From assembly GCA_026397915.1 (NCBI GenBank), contig JAPLTX010000061.1, positions 6,435 to 70,434 on the forward strand: DNA of 64,000 nucleotides, in the 5' to 3' direction. Positions 41,728-49,712 of this stretch are shown in pieces. Each line of letters begins with the position of its first letter. The first letter of the stretch is position 1. The notes below the pieces were generated by a model that worked only from the letters and a program-made list of their open reading frames with translations, was not told where the DNA came from and made no database searches. The translations under genes and the position numbers were made by a program. The stretch comes from Verrucomicrobiota bacterium. Its GTDB lineage: Bacteria > Verrucomicrobiota > Verrucomicrobiia > CAIQCK01.

Positions 41728-42363
41728 TCAACCCCCGTCACCGCCAATCACCGGTGGAGGTTTTCGTCTCAACGCGATCCGCACGCCTCGATGGCGGTTT
41801 GACTCCACCAAAAACGGGCTTACGCCGCCCCGCACAAACAAACTTCGCCGCAAGCGATATACGCGTTGCACCAAGGCACGGTGCGTGACTTTCTTCTCAC
41901 CCATTTTCGCCAGCATCGCCGTAACCTCGCCGAGCGTCTTCCATCCGACGTATTCGTCGTTGCTGCGGTGATTGTCCGTCTTCAGGGCCGCCAACAAGTT
42001 CGCCAGCGCCTGCGGCAGCAGAAACTCCGTCCCTGCGTCAATCCGCACCGCCGCCGCGCCGCTCGCATGTGGGTTGATGCCAATGTAGTTGACGCCCTTC
42101 TGCTTGGGCATTCCAGCAGCCCACAGCGTTCGCGGCTCTGTTTGGGGTGTCGGTTTCAGCAGTGGCGTCTGATAGCCGGTCTGGGGCACGGCGTCGGTGT
42201 GCGGCAGGCCCACCGCCTTGAGTTGACGGAGGCACCGCTCAATGCTGTCGAGCCGCACGTCGGTCTTGTCCACGAGCCGGCGGAGCGATTGCAACTCGCA
42301 CTCCAGCGTGCGAATGACGCGGTGGAGTTCCGGCGACGGCCCAAATTGATGCGGCTGACCCAT
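41728..42363 (-). CDS. Winged-helix-like protein upstream of the Ubl/Pup cluster
   Basis: This is a 211-residue protein from ATG 42363 with AGGAG eight bases before. The N-terminus has a coiled coil (ELHRVIRTLECELQSLRRLV, then DKTDVRLDSIERCLRQLKAV). The last 65 residues resemble an OmpR-type winged helix (TLGEVTAMLAKMGEKKVTHR, ALVQRVYRLRRSLFVRGG, NRHRGVRIAL). The middle is unremarkable. It is 164 bp ahead of the FHA-RING gene on the same strand, so it could be the cluster's regulator. I would not exclude a non-DNA-binding structural role. Confidence 0.7.
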   Translation of the reverse strand: MGQPHQFGPSPELHRVIRTLECELQSLRRLVDKTDVRLDSIERCLRQLKAVGLPHTDAVPQTGYQTPLLKPTPQTEPRTLWAAGMPKQKGVNYIGINPHASGAAAVRIDAGTEFLLPQALANLLAALKTDNHRSNDEYVGWKTLGEVTAMLAKMGEKKVTHRALVQRVYRLRRSLFVRGGVSPFLVESNRHRGVRIALRRKPPPVIGGDGG

Positions 42364-42640
42364 GACACACTCCTGTTCCGGCCCGCTTCTTGCGCGCTCT
42401 TATGGCGCCGCTTGTCGGGCCATCTTCAGGAGTGCAGCCGCAGTGCCAGCCTTGCAGAATGGAAACTCAACATTGCCAACTACGCCGCTCGCACACGCTT
42501 GTGCGCCGCATGGTTGAGTTCTTCCAAACGCGGTCGGTCAATCCACGTCTTCGAAGGGCAAACCGCTGCGCGAGTCTGGCGCTTGCACGGGAAACTCAAC
42601 CGCAGCGCGATGACTGAGGAACTACGCCACGACCGCTGAT
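42364..42640. other. Intergenic stretch upstream of the winged-helix gene
   Basis: Nothing protein-like on either strand. It may hold the promoter of the minus-strand cluster, but I cannot point to defensible -35/-10 boxes. It is followed by the STAND remnant. Confidence 0.35.
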
Positions 42641-42834
42641 GGTTACTAACGATCAATCCTGATCGAGAATTGCGTGCTTGGCGTCGGCGAGTTCTTCGTC
42701 GCGGCGATGGTAGCCGCAGTCGTTAATGAGTTTCTCGGCGTCGGCGAGGTCGTTCTACAGGGATTTCCACGGGTAAGGTATCTCGCGGAAGAACAGGCAG
42801 GCGCGGTAAGGGGCAACGATGCTTCCATATATCA
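42641..42834 (-). pseudogene. Remnant of a second STAND gene (TPR segment)
   Basis: On the minus strand the stretch reads ACLFFREIPYPWKS, then a stop, then DLADAEKLINDCGYHRRDEE and LADAKHAI. This matches the adjacent full-length STAND protein (ARLFFREKEYPWREG, DLAAAEKLINDCGYHRRDEE, LADAKRAI). The DNA of 42665-42820 is nearly the same as 43855-44040, minus an internal segment of about 40 bp. It is a leftover from a tandem copy, now fused to the stop side of the intact gene's array. Confidence 0.8.
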
Positions 42835-45800
42835 TTACATCCTTTCACATTTCGCATCCCAGACCTTCAGTGTTCCATCCGAAGCGGCTGATATAACGCG
42901 TTCTCCGTCCGGAGTAAATGAACACCAACGAACATAGTCAGAATGGGCAACTACACTTACCAGTTCCCTTGCCGTGCGTGCATCCCAGCATTTTAGCTTC
43001 GTGTCAACTGACCCTGAGACAATTCGCAACCCGTCGGGAGAGAATCCGCATGAGCAAACCGGGCCTGTGTGCCCCAGTAAAGTTGTAAGCACGAGCGACT
43101 TTCGCCAATCCCATATTTTGAGCGAGTGATCATCGGAAGCCGAAAGCAGCAGGCTTCCGTCTGGCGAAAAACAGCAAGCAGTCACAACGTTCTCATGCCC
43201 GGTGAGCTTGGTATTGATCGAATAGGTTTGAAAATCCCATACTGTAAGAATCCCGTCATAGCTTCCTGTGACAAAAAGCCTCCCATCGGGAGAGAAAGTT
43301 GCGGAACGTATTCCTCCGCCATTGACTTGCCAAGTGCGGATCAGATTCTTCGTTTTGGCATCCCATAGCTTAATCATTCCTCCGATGTCAGCGGAAACAA
43401 TGCAATTGCCATCCGGGGAAAACTGAGTGACACGGACTTCGTCGCCATGAGATTGTAACATGTCGAGTTCCCGACCAGTTGCAACGCTCCACATTCGCAC
43501 GGAGCCATCCCGTGATCCGGATACGACCTTCAGGAGATCGTAGGAGAAGCAACAGCTTTCTACTCCACGAGAATGGCCGGTTAATGTTGTGAGGAGATTT
43601 CCAGTTGCTAGATCCCAGATTTTTAGTGAGTTGTCTTGCGATGCCGTGGTCAACATCGTTCCATCGCGCGAAATACTGCATTGAATGATCTCGTCCGAAT
43701 GTGCCACGATTTCCGAAAGGCATGATAAGCAAGTCAGTGCTTCATTGGGAAGACGCTCCGGGACCAACTGGTTCTCAAAATCGAAGACGAAGCGCGGCAT
43801 TGGGGGGATTGGTTTCAAGCGCCGGTGCCATGAGGTAGCGTCCATGGTAACGCCGAGGATGGCGCGCTTGGCGTCGGCGAGTTCTTCGTCACGGCGGTGG
43901 TAGCCGCAGTCGTTGATGAGTTTCTCGGCGGCGGCGAGGTCGTCCGCAGCGGTGCGGTTGGTGACGAACTCGCCGTTCAAGTTCATGCCCTCCCGCCACG
44001 GATACTCTTTCTCACGGAAGAAGAGGCGGGCGCGGTAAAGGTGGATGTCGGCCATGTGCAGCCGCATCGGACCGCGCTCGGCAATTTCCCACGCTTCGTC
44101 CAAGTCGGCCCGCGCGCCCTCGAAGTTCCCTTTTAATTGCCCGACCCACGCACGAGGCATTAACGCCAACGGTAGGAAACACACGTCGCCATAACGCCGC
44201 AGCCCATTGACCGCATCATTGAGACGGTCTTGGGCCGATCCAAGAGCCTGCTCAGGCGGTTGCGACCGCAGCCCCATCAAGACAGACCAATAAAGTCCAA
44301 TTCGTCCCAATGAAAGAGAATCCAGCGCGGGGTCCAAAAGAAATCCGCGCAGCTTGCCCCCATGCAGAGTGCGCTTGGCCCGTTTCGCTACTTGTTCATT
44401 GCGCGTGAGGGCTTCATCAGCTTGGTCAACGGATAGCCCTCCCGATTCTCTAAAGAGGAAATGATGCCATGAGTCTTTCTCGCAGATAACCAGCAGGAGG
44501 TCGCAATAGCGGAATCCTTGGAACGAGTGCAGGTAAGGAATCTCGGGCTGCCTCTCACATTGAATTTTCTCGGCTCTACCGAAGCACTCAAATGCTTGCT
44601 CCAAGTCGCCAGCTTGGTGTAAGGCCGCGCCAAGACTCGTGCGAGCATAAGAACACTCGAATTCTTCACCGTGCCGATCTGCGAAAGAAACCGAATCGTG
44701 GGCGTCTCTAACCGCATCGTCCACCCGCCCAAGCGCTAGGTCAACTTCGACGAGAGTATCAAGGCAGGATGCAGCTGCGCCCCACGCCTCATGTTGGACG
44801 AGAAGTTGGCGTCCGTCTTGAAGGGACTCGGCAGCTTCGGAAAGGCGATTCAGTGCTCGAAGCCGATGTCCCGCAAGAGTCTGAAGACTGGCGCGGAGGT
44901 TCCACTCCATTTTGATGGAAGTCCTTCGCCACGGCTCGTCGAAGAAGGATGCTAGCGCATTCAAGTCGGTTCCGAATGCGCCGAGTTTCTTCGTGCTAAA
45001 ATACTCCTCACCACGGGTAATGCGCGCGAAGAATACTGCCGTGCAAGCTTGGCTTAGCAGTCCCGCTTTGCAGCCGTGATATATAGCGTGGTAGAGAGGC
45101 TGGAGACCGTCCAAGCCTTGCGGCCAATAAGGCACCGACGTCGTCAGACGCTCGTATAGCCGTTGGTGTCCCTTTCGCCATGCCTTCGGAGAAAACTCCC
45201 GAAGCCGCTTGCCAAAATACTCCCGAATGAGCGGATGGATATCGAGCGCAGTTGCAGCCTCTCCGTTCGGCATCTCTGGCACTACGATTACGTCCGGTTC
45301 GTTCAAAAGCGACCGCGTTAAGAAGCCCAAACCCAAAGGCGATGAAAAGTCGCGTTGAGCCGACGCAATCTGCTCTTCTGCCCTCTGTTGGCTGAACCCT
45401 TTGATTGGCTTCAGGTCATATTTGGAGATCCCTACCAGGCCGAAGTCAGTCAGAAATGAAGTTGCGGTGTTCCAGTCTTCATCAGGGATGGGCTGGTCGG
45501 TCTCCTTCCAGCGCAGTAAGCCGTGCTTAGGCTGAAACAACGGGGCCGTTAGTCCGCCGATGGCGGGAGATCTCCGCAGCGCGACCGTGCAGCCTGGGTC
45601 GGCGGGACGGTCGAAGAGACCGAGGATTCGTAGAATCGCGAGCGATTGCTGATAGATTGCGCCGCCCCGGTCGAACCACTGCTCAAAAGCGGCGAGCATT
45701 TTGAAGGTGGTGCCGCCTTGTTCCTTGCGGTCGGCTTCCTCGAACTTCACGAGGTCGCGGCGGCGGATGTCGCCGCCGTGCGCGCGGGCGAGAAAGCGGC

Positions 45801-47118
45801 CCAACAGGTTGAGTGTGAGGGCGTGGCCATCCACTTCGCGGCTGGCGGCGAGAAGTTCCTTGTCGGCGGGCTTGATTTCTGTCGCGCCAGCTCGCTTGGC
45901 CCCGGCGTGATGGAGCAGAGCGGCACCGGCTTCTTCGGTGAGGTTGCCGAGGTCCACGCGAAGGACGCTGCCCCACGGCGAACCTTCGCGGCGTTGGAAA
46001 TCGGCGAGGTCGGTGAGCGGTTCGCGCGTGGTGACGAGGCAGAGGGCATTGCCGATTTGAGATTCGCGATTTGAGATTTGAGATTGCGCGGAGTTCGCGC
46101 GGCGGGCCAGTTGCTTCAACAGGCTTTGCACGCCGGGCGCGCGGAGCTGGCCGCCCATCGGGCCGGGCGGGTATTGGAGCGGCTCGATGCCGTCGAGGAT
46201 GAGCAGGGTGCGTTCGCGGGCGACGGCGTCGGCGAGCAGGCGGCCTTTGTCCCACGGCGAGAGCGTCGGCTCGCATTGCACGCCGAACCATTCGAGGGCG
46301 TGGGCGAGGAAGGTGTCTTCGGAAGCCTGCCGGTCTTCCTTGGTGCCCTGGCTGTAGAAGCTCCAAGCATAGACGCGCCGCGCGCCGAACCAGCCCTCGC
46401 GCTGGAGGCGCTGGAGCCAGTGTTGGACGAGCATGGTCTTGCCCACACCGCCCCATGCGACGAGGGAGACGATGGCGGTGTGCGGCTGGGCGAAGGCGAG
46501 GTCGAGGAGGGCGAGTTCCTGCTCGCGACCGATGAGTTTTTCCTCGCGCAGGCCGGGGCCGCGTGTGAGAGGGAACTTGTCGAGGTAGGTCTTGGCTTCG
46601 CCAAGTGCGGAATCTGGTGTGCCAAGTAGGGAATGCCCGGAAAGGGCGGCATTGCCAAGTTCACCCGCGATCTCGGTCGCAAGCTGTCGGAGTATGCGTT
46701 CGCGGTCTGTTTCCGAAAAAGACACCAGTGGAACGGGCGTGGCTTGCACGCGGGGTTTAATTTGCAGCGAAGCCAGCCACGCATTTGCCTCCCAGTCGCA
46801 CTTCTCGCAGAGAATCGGTGCGACAATCAGGTGTTCGTCTTTATGACGGCGCTGCAATTCCGGCAGTTCGTGCTGGAGAACGAACGGGGATTTCAAGAAT
46901 TCATCAGTCAGCAGGAGCACAGCGAGCCGGGCGCTCCCCATGGCGGCTTTGATGCGCTCGTGCCAGTCGTCACCCAACTTCGTCTCGTCGTCATGCCAGG
47001 GATCCAGCAGGTGGTGGCTTTCAAACACCGCGAGTTGCTTGAGCAAAAGTTCCTTCCACGCAAGGCCGTTCCCCCGATGACTGTAGCTGATGAAGATGCG
47101 TCCTTTCTCGGTGTTCAT
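42835..47118 (-). CDS. TIR-STAND-TPR-WD40 protein
   Basis: This is a 1427-residue protein from ATG 47118; no strong ribosome site is visible and the frame is open to 47181. A TIR domain lies at 5-150 (GRIFISYSHRGNG, DPWHDDETKLGDDWH, FVLQHELPELQRR). The P-loop NTPase follows: GREQELALLDLAF, AWGGVGKTMLVQHW near 235, and TLLILDGIEPLQ near 300. A winged-helix/TPR region (LFQPKHGLLRWKE, SAQDRLNDAVNGLRRYGDVC) leads to seven WD40 blades near the C-terminus, from AHSDEIIQCSISRDG to TLKVWDAKCERM. It is the third TIR-STAND-WD40 in the window and probably senses a phage or stress ligand and cleaves NAD. Composition changes to AT-richer in the WD40 part. Confidence 0.92.
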   Translation of the reverse strand: MNTEKGRIFISYSHRGNGLAWKELLLKQLAVFESHHLLDPWHDDETKLGDDWHERIKAAMGSARLAVLLLTDEFLKSPFVLQHELPELQRRHKDEHLIVAPILCEKCDWEANAWLASLQIKPRVQATPVPLVSFSETDRERILRQLATEIAGELGNAALSGHSLLGTPDSALGEAKTYLDKFPLTRGPGLREEKLIGREQELALLDLAFAQPHTAIVSLVAWGGVGKTMLVQHWLQRLQREGWFGARRVYAWSFYSQGTKEDRQASEDTFLAHALEWFGVQCEPTLSPWDKGRLLADAVARERTLLILDGIEPLQYPPGPMGGQLRAPGVQSLLKQLARRANSAQSQISNRESQIGNALCLVTTREPLTDLADFQRREGSPWGSVLRVDLGNLTEEAGAALLHHAGAKRAGATEIKPADKELLAASREVDGHALTLNLLGRFLARAHGGDIRRRDLVKFEEADRKEQGGTTFKMLAAFEQWFDRGGAIYQQSLAILRILGLFDRPADPGCTVALRRSPAIGGLTAPLFQPKHGLLRWKETDQPIPDEDWNTATSFLTDFGLVGISKYDLKPIKGFSQQRAEEQIASAQRDFSSPLGLGFLTRSLLNEPDVIVVPEMPNGEAATALDIHPLIREYFGKRLREFSPKAWRKGHQRLYERLTTSVPYWPQGLDGLQPLYHAIYHGCKAGLLSQACTAVFFARITRGEEYFSTKKLGAFGTDLNALASFFDEPWRRTSIKMEWNLRASLQTLAGHRLRALNRLSEAAESLQDGRQLLVQHEAWGAAASCLDTLVEVDLALGRVDDAVRDAHDSVSFADRHGEEFECSYARTSLGAALHQAGDLEQAFECFGRAEKIQCERQPEIPYLHSFQGFRYCDLLLVICEKDSWHHFLFRESGGLSVDQADEALTRNEQVAKRAKRTLHGGKLRGFLLDPALDSLSLGRIGLYWSVLMGLRSQPPEQALGSAQDRLNDAVNGLRRYGDVCFLPLALMPRAWVGQLKGNFEGARADLDEAWEIAERGPMRLHMADIHLYRARLFFREKEYPWREGMNLNGEFVTNRTAADDLAAAEKLINDCGYHRRDEELADAKRAILGVTMDATSWHRRLKPIPPMPRFVFDFENQLVPERLPNEALTCLSCLSEIVAHSDEIIQCSISRDGTMLTTASQDNSLKIWDLATGNLLTTLTGHSRGVESCCFSYDLLKVVSGSRDGSVRMWSVATGRELDMLQSHGDEVRVTQFSPDGNCIVSADIGGMIKLWDAKTKNLIRTWQVNGGGIRSATFSPDGRLFVTGSYDGILTVWDFQTYSINTKLTGHENVVTACCFSPDGSLLLSASDDHSLKIWDWRKSLVLTTLLGHTGPVCSCGFSPDGLRIVSGSVDTKLKCWDARTARELVSVVAHSDYVRWCSFTPDGERVISAASDGTLKVWDAKCERM
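46054..46085. repeat. Short gatttgaga repeat inside the STAND NTPase region
   Basis: The sequence gatttgagattcgcgatttgagatttgagatt holds three to four copies of gatttgaga. On the coding strand it reads SQISNRESQIGN, between the ALLKQLARRANS helix and the LCLVTTREPLT strand of the NTPase. This AT-rich, in-frame stretch is unlike the GC-rich flanks, and motifs of this kind recur as dispersed repeats in some genomes. It looks like an inserted low-complexity element tolerated in a loop. Confidence 0.6.
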
Positions 47119-47429
47119 ACGAAGAATAGAAAATAGGCTAGGCAGCAGGAATTGCAGGAGATGCAGAGACGCGTTGGGCAATCGAAGCTCACAATAGTTT
47201 CAACCTCCACACAGCAGCTTGCGCGACGGCGTCCAAACCGACAGTGCCGTAAAGCGTAGCCACCCGCCGCGTCGAAGCCAACCATTTTCGCCTTCACCTC
47301 GGCCCACAGCAGCGTTGCATCGGGTTGGTGAGTCGTGCAATCCTCGCCGGTGGTGACGGGCTTTCTCTACGAATTTGACGCTTGTCCGGGAAGCTCGACC
47401 GCGACCATCGCACGAGAGGAACAAGGAAC
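47119..47429. other. Divergent intergenic region between STAND and sigma-54-like genes
   Basis: This is 311 bp between two genes transcribed away from each other, so it must hold both promoters. I see no clear -12/-24 element, repeat or RNA gene. No frame is convincing. Confidence 0.4.
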
Positions 47430-49061
47430 ATGAAAACCGATGCGCTCAAGGTCTGGATGAGCCAGGGGATTCTCCAAATAGAATCCACAACGCTGGAGAC
47501 CGATGAGAATGGTTCGCTGGCAACGGCGCGCGATAAGCAACCCGCGACGGCTTACGTCGTCCCGAAAGAGCAGCTTGAGGCGTTGCGGAAGTCAACCGAC
47601 CACGTTTCCCTCCGCGCCAAGCACGAAGCGAAGTCACTGGCCTCTCTTCTGACCGGGCGGCGGCGGATTCCCGTTCTCGATGGCGGTTACAAAAGCGCGG
47701 GACGCTTGGAGCAGAGCCTCCGCGCGTTCTTCAAACACGCCGGTTCCCAGCAGGAGCGGAACATCTATGTCATCGGAACTTCCGCTGACATCTTCCGCCA
47801 ACTCTGGGCCAAGACCGGGGGAGAGGCGCAAAACGGAGACGTCACCGCAGCCGACTCCGGCGACTTCGCACGCTCATGGAAGGGACTGCTTCCGCAGGTG
47901 CTGATTCCTGATGAGCTGGCCAAGAGCTACGTCGGCAACTCCGAGAGCGCGTGTTACGTCCGCCGCCTGATCATGGTCGCGGCGCAATCACTGGCGCCGG
48001 TATTGATTCTGGGCGAGCCGGGCACCGGCAAGGAGAACGCGGCCCGCAACATCCACAACCAGAGCGCCCGCCGCTCCGGCAAATTCGTCACCGTCAACTG
48101 CGGTGCTATCCCGCCTGACCTGTTCGACTCGGAACTCTTCGGTCAGACCCGCGGAGCAACAGCCGAGAGACCCGGCCTGTGGCTGCTCGCTGATGGCGGC
48201 ACTCTTTTCCTCGACGAGATCAGCGAATTGACCGCCGCGCAGCAGGCCGCCGTCTTCCGCGTTATACAGAGCGGGAAGGTCAGGAGGGTTGGCGATAGCA
48301 CAGACACCGCCGTCGCGGCCCGCGTCATCGCGACCACCAACCGCGACCTGAAAGCCATGGTCGAAGCTGAGAAGTTTCGTTCAGACCTTTACTACCGTTT
48401 GCGCGGCATCGAAATCACCACGCCGCCGTTACGTGACCACCCGGAGGACATCCCCGTTCTCGCTCAATGTCTCTGGCGGCGCATTGCCGGCGGCGATGCC
48501 GATCCGTTGCCCGACGACGTCCTTGGCGAACTTCGCTGCAAATACTGGCCTGGCAACGCCCGTGAACTCAAGTCCGTCCTCGCGTCCATGGAAGCCATCT
48601 TTGGCCGCGAGTGCATGACAGTGGACCGGTTGCGGTTATTGCTCGACCGCTGGCAACGGCCTTCATCAGCCGTCCCCGATCGCGACGCGGCCGGCGAACT
48701 GGCCCGCCATCCCGCCGAGTGCCTCCGCCACCTGCGCCGGGCTGGCCGGGTTGTCGGCGAATGCGATGCCGCAGTCCGGCAAGTCCTCGACGGGCAGCGG
48801 CCTCATGCAAACCGCGCCGCCGCGCAAGCCGCGCTTCGCCGCCAGATAGCCGAACTGGACATGCTCTGCATGAACCCCGTCCTCTTTAACGGCATCAGCG
48901 CGTTCGACAGCGTCCGCACCCTCAAGGACGAACTCCTACAGTTCCTCGACAAACTTGCTGTTAGCCCGCGGGCCGCCCGCCGCTACTGGCAGCGCATCGT
49001 CGCCCCACAATCCCGGCGCGTCATCGAGGGTATCTTCTGTCAAGTCAGGGAACTTGTCTGA
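47430..49061 (+). CDS. Sigma-54-activator-like AAA protein lacking the GAFTGA loop
   Basis: This is a 543-residue protein from ATG 47430 with AGAGGA nine bases upstream. The AAA core is that of NtrC-type activators: LILGEPGTGKENAARNIHNQ, NCGAIPPDLFDSELFG, ADGGTLFLDEISEL, ATTNRDLKAMV, FRSDLYYRLRGIEI and YWPGNARELKSVL. Between ELFG and ADGG it reads QTRGATAERPGLWLL, so the GAFTGA loop that contacts sigma-54 is missing and the segment is about four residues short. The N-terminal 170 residues (IYVIGTSADIFRQLW) are an unknown sensor. No Fis-type helix-turn-helix was seen at the C-terminus. It may therefore not activate sigma-54 transcription but use its ATPase differently. It lies beside the integrase remnant. 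Confidence 0.85.
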   Translation: MKTDALKVWMSQGILQIESTTLETDENGSLATARDKQPATAYVVPKEQLEALRKSTDHVSLRAKHEAKSLASLLTGRRRIPVLDGGYKSAGRLEQSLRAFFKHAGSQQERNIYVIGTSADIFRQLWAKTGGEAQNGDVTAADSGDFARSWKGLLPQVLIPDELAKSYVGNSESACYVRRLIMVAAQSLAPVLILGEPGTGKENAARNIHNQSARRSGKFVTVNCGAIPPDLFDSELFGQTRGATAERPGLWLLADGGTLFLDEISELTAAQQAAVFRVIQSGKVRRVGDSTDTAVAARVIATTNRDLKAMVEAEKFRSDLYYRLRGIEITTPPLRDHPEDIPVLAQCLWRRIAGGDADPLPDDVLGELRCKYWPGNARELKSVLASMEAIFGRECMTVDRLRLLLDRWQRPSSAVPDRDAAGELARHPAECLRHLRRAGRVVGECDAAVRQVLDGQRPHANRAAAQAALRRQIAELDMLCMNPVLFNGISAFDSVRTLKDELLQFLDKLAVSPRAARRYWQRIVAPQSRRVIEGIFCQVRELV

Positions 49062-49294
49062 GCAACTATTCCAATAGAGCGTAACAATGCAGCTTGGAGT
49101 AAATAAGCACGCGCGATCTGCAGATTCACGCTGGGTTGGATGTGGGCTTCGTTCTTTGCGTGAATCAATCGCTCGGCCTCGTTTCGGGTCTTGGTGCCTA
49201 GGCTCTCCTGCTTGCCGGTAGCACCGTCCTCGCAATAGAAGACGCCGTTGCGTCGGCGATACATACGGAATCGAATTTTCACGTCGGTCCTCAT
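49040..49294 (-). pseudogene. Truncated tyrosine integrase (N-terminal part only)
   Basis: An 84-residue frame starts at 49294 on the minus strand. It begins VKIRFRMYRRRNGVFYCEDG then TGKQESLGTKTRNEAERLIH and AKNEAHIQPSVNLQIARAYL, which matches the N-terminal arm/core-binding region of tyrosine recombinases from related genomes. The catalytic domain (R..HxxR..Y) is absent; the frame runs into the 3' end of the sigma-54-like gene. It lies 163 bp from tRNA-Phe, a usual integration site, and supports an old island insertion here. Confidence 0.75.
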
Positions 49295-49376
49295 GGTTGT
49301 GAGGGTAAAACGTTCGAAGATTCCGACGTTAGCGAGTTCTGGGCGAGTAGTCAGCGAGTGCAGCCGAATTGTGAAC

Positions 49377-49408
49377 TGTCAGTGATTTCACTGACAATTT
49401 CACTGACA
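49377..49408. repeat. Palindrome and direct repeat near the integrase remnant
   Basis: tgtcagtga-tt-tcactgaca (49377-49396) is a perfect 9-bp inverted repeat, and tcactgaca occurs again at 49400-49408 on a 12-bp spacing. Located between the integrase start and the tRNA, it could be recombinase arm-binding or operator sequence. No matching attachment-site repeat was found by eye elsewhere. Confidence 0.6.
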
Positions 49409-49456
49409 TTCGCCCCTCGCAGTCCCCCAAGTTCTTGCATCACAGACAGAAGAAAA

Positions 49457-49532
<76 letters not shown>

Positions 49533-49712
49533 ACCCTATGGGCGTTTCCCGTCGTCCGCTTCGGGAAAAAGCGGCGGAACCATACCGACTTGTCCGCACC
49601 CCGTCAATCCCGACCTGCGCCCGACTTTGTGTTCCAACCCGAAACCGAAGCGGAAACGCGATTGACGGACGGGGGCGTTGGCGGGTTCAATCGCGACATG
49701 CGGAGCCGAACT

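Noticed and set aside
25575..42363. 20S proteasome or other compartment protease for the Mpa-like ATPase
   Set aside because: No alpha/beta subunit, HslV or ClpP-like sequence was found in any frame of the window.
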